From contig JABJKL010000091.1 of the NCBI GenBank assembly GCA_018660405.1, forward strand, positions 1 to 5,526: a stretch of DNA of 5,526 bases, read 5' to 3'. The translations under genes were made by a program, and so were the position numbers. Shown one piece after another: positions 5,337-5,526 of this stretch. Each line of letters begins with the position of its first letter. The stretch's first letter is position 1. Under the pieces are notes generated by a model. The model worked only from the letters and a program-made list of their open reading frames with translations. It ran no database searches and was not told the origin of the DNA. The DNA is from Pseudomonadota bacterium. GTDB lineage: Bacteria > Pseudomonadota > Gammaproteobacteria > Arenicellales > Arenicellaceae.

Positions 5337-5526
5337 ATGTTCTCCAAGTTAGTTCTTTCTTTTGTTGTCGCGCTATTGATGACAGCCTGTGGCAGTGGTG
5401 AAACCAATGTCGAATCAGGAAACCGCGATGGTATTTTGCATTTTGGCAATGGTGTAGAACCACAGGGGCTTGATCCGCATATTGTGACCGGTGTGCCGGA
5501 AGACCATCTTATGCATGCGCTGTTTG
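5337..5526 (+). CDS. OppA-like peptide ABC transporter substrate-binding lipoprotein (N-terminal fragment)
   Basis: Only 63 complete codons are in the window; the gene continues to the right. Residues 1-17 form a lipoprotein signal peptide (one Lys, then LVLSFVVALLMTA) and Cys18 follows in an M-T-A-C lipobox, slightly off the usual Leu at -3. Gly19 after the cysteine suggests, by the Lol rule, outer-membrane rather than inner-membrane sorting. After a short linker, ILHFGNGVEPQGLDPHIVTG (33-52) and VPEDHLMHALF (53-63) match the start of the mature domain of SBP_bac_5 (cluster C) proteins such as OppA and MppA, which capture peptides for an ABC importer. An in-frame TAA at 5319-5321 makes the ATG at 5337 the first start; no clear Shine-Dalgarno is seen. 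Many enterobacterial OppA proteins are soluble, so the lipid anchor is a difference. Permease and ATPase genes probably follow beyond the edge. Confidence 0.9.
   Translation, partial: MFSKLVLSFVVALLMTACGSGETNVESGNRDGILHFGNGVEPQGLDPHIVTGVPEDHLMHALF

Noticed and set aside
1..5526. Mobile elements, CRISPR arrays, tRNA or rRNA genes, phage or defence systems
   Set aside because: Both strands were read. There is no transposase or integrase signature, no regularly spaced repeat array with spacers, no cloverleaf-like segment and no defence-gene motif; nearly all bases are explained by five conventional genes.

Overview
The window reads as ordinary chromosomal DNA of a gammaproteobacterium, probably a free-living marine or environmental one. 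FabI and TrhO carry wording I associate with Pseudomonas, Marinobacter and Cellvibrio-type proteins, and base composition looks balanced. This placement is inference from protein resemblance; no rRNA or other phylogenetic marker is present. I see no mobile element, phage gene, CRISPR array, tRNA or rRNA.

Layout, left to right. Positions 1-1650 (minus) hold one long reading frame that runs off the left edge: a membrane-anchored protein with TPR-like repeats and C-terminal Sel1-like repeats. It starts 19 bases after the stop of trhO (1670-2644 or 2677, minus), the rhodanese-family tRNA U34 hydroxylase, so the two probably share a transcript. A gap of about 130-165 bases with a small inverted repeat separates trhO from fabI (2809-3606, minus), the NADH-dependent enoyl-ACP reductase. 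Upstream of fabI, after 78 bases, lies a POT-family proton/peptide symporter (3685-5178, minus). A 158-base divergent intergenic region follows. It contains three near-tandem copies of a TAGTTG motif, two of which also form an inverted repeat. From 5337 to the right edge a plus-strand gene begins: an OppA-like peptide-binding lipoprotein, truncated by the window.

How the genes fit together. The POT symporter and the peptide-binding lipoprotein point to a peptide-uptake locus with two import modes, one proton-driven and one presumably ATP-driven, sharing a single control region. fabI beside peptide ABC transporter genes resembles an arrangement I recall in Pseudomonas, where fabI adjoins a peptide ABC transporter operon. 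TrhO and the TPR/Sel1 protein form a separate pair with no obvious biochemical link.

Nothing here is clearly a new system. The points most worth a second look are the repeat array between the two peptide-uptake genes, the two hairpins bracketing the likely trhO start codon, and the uncharacterised TPR/Sel1 membrane protein with its internal duplication.
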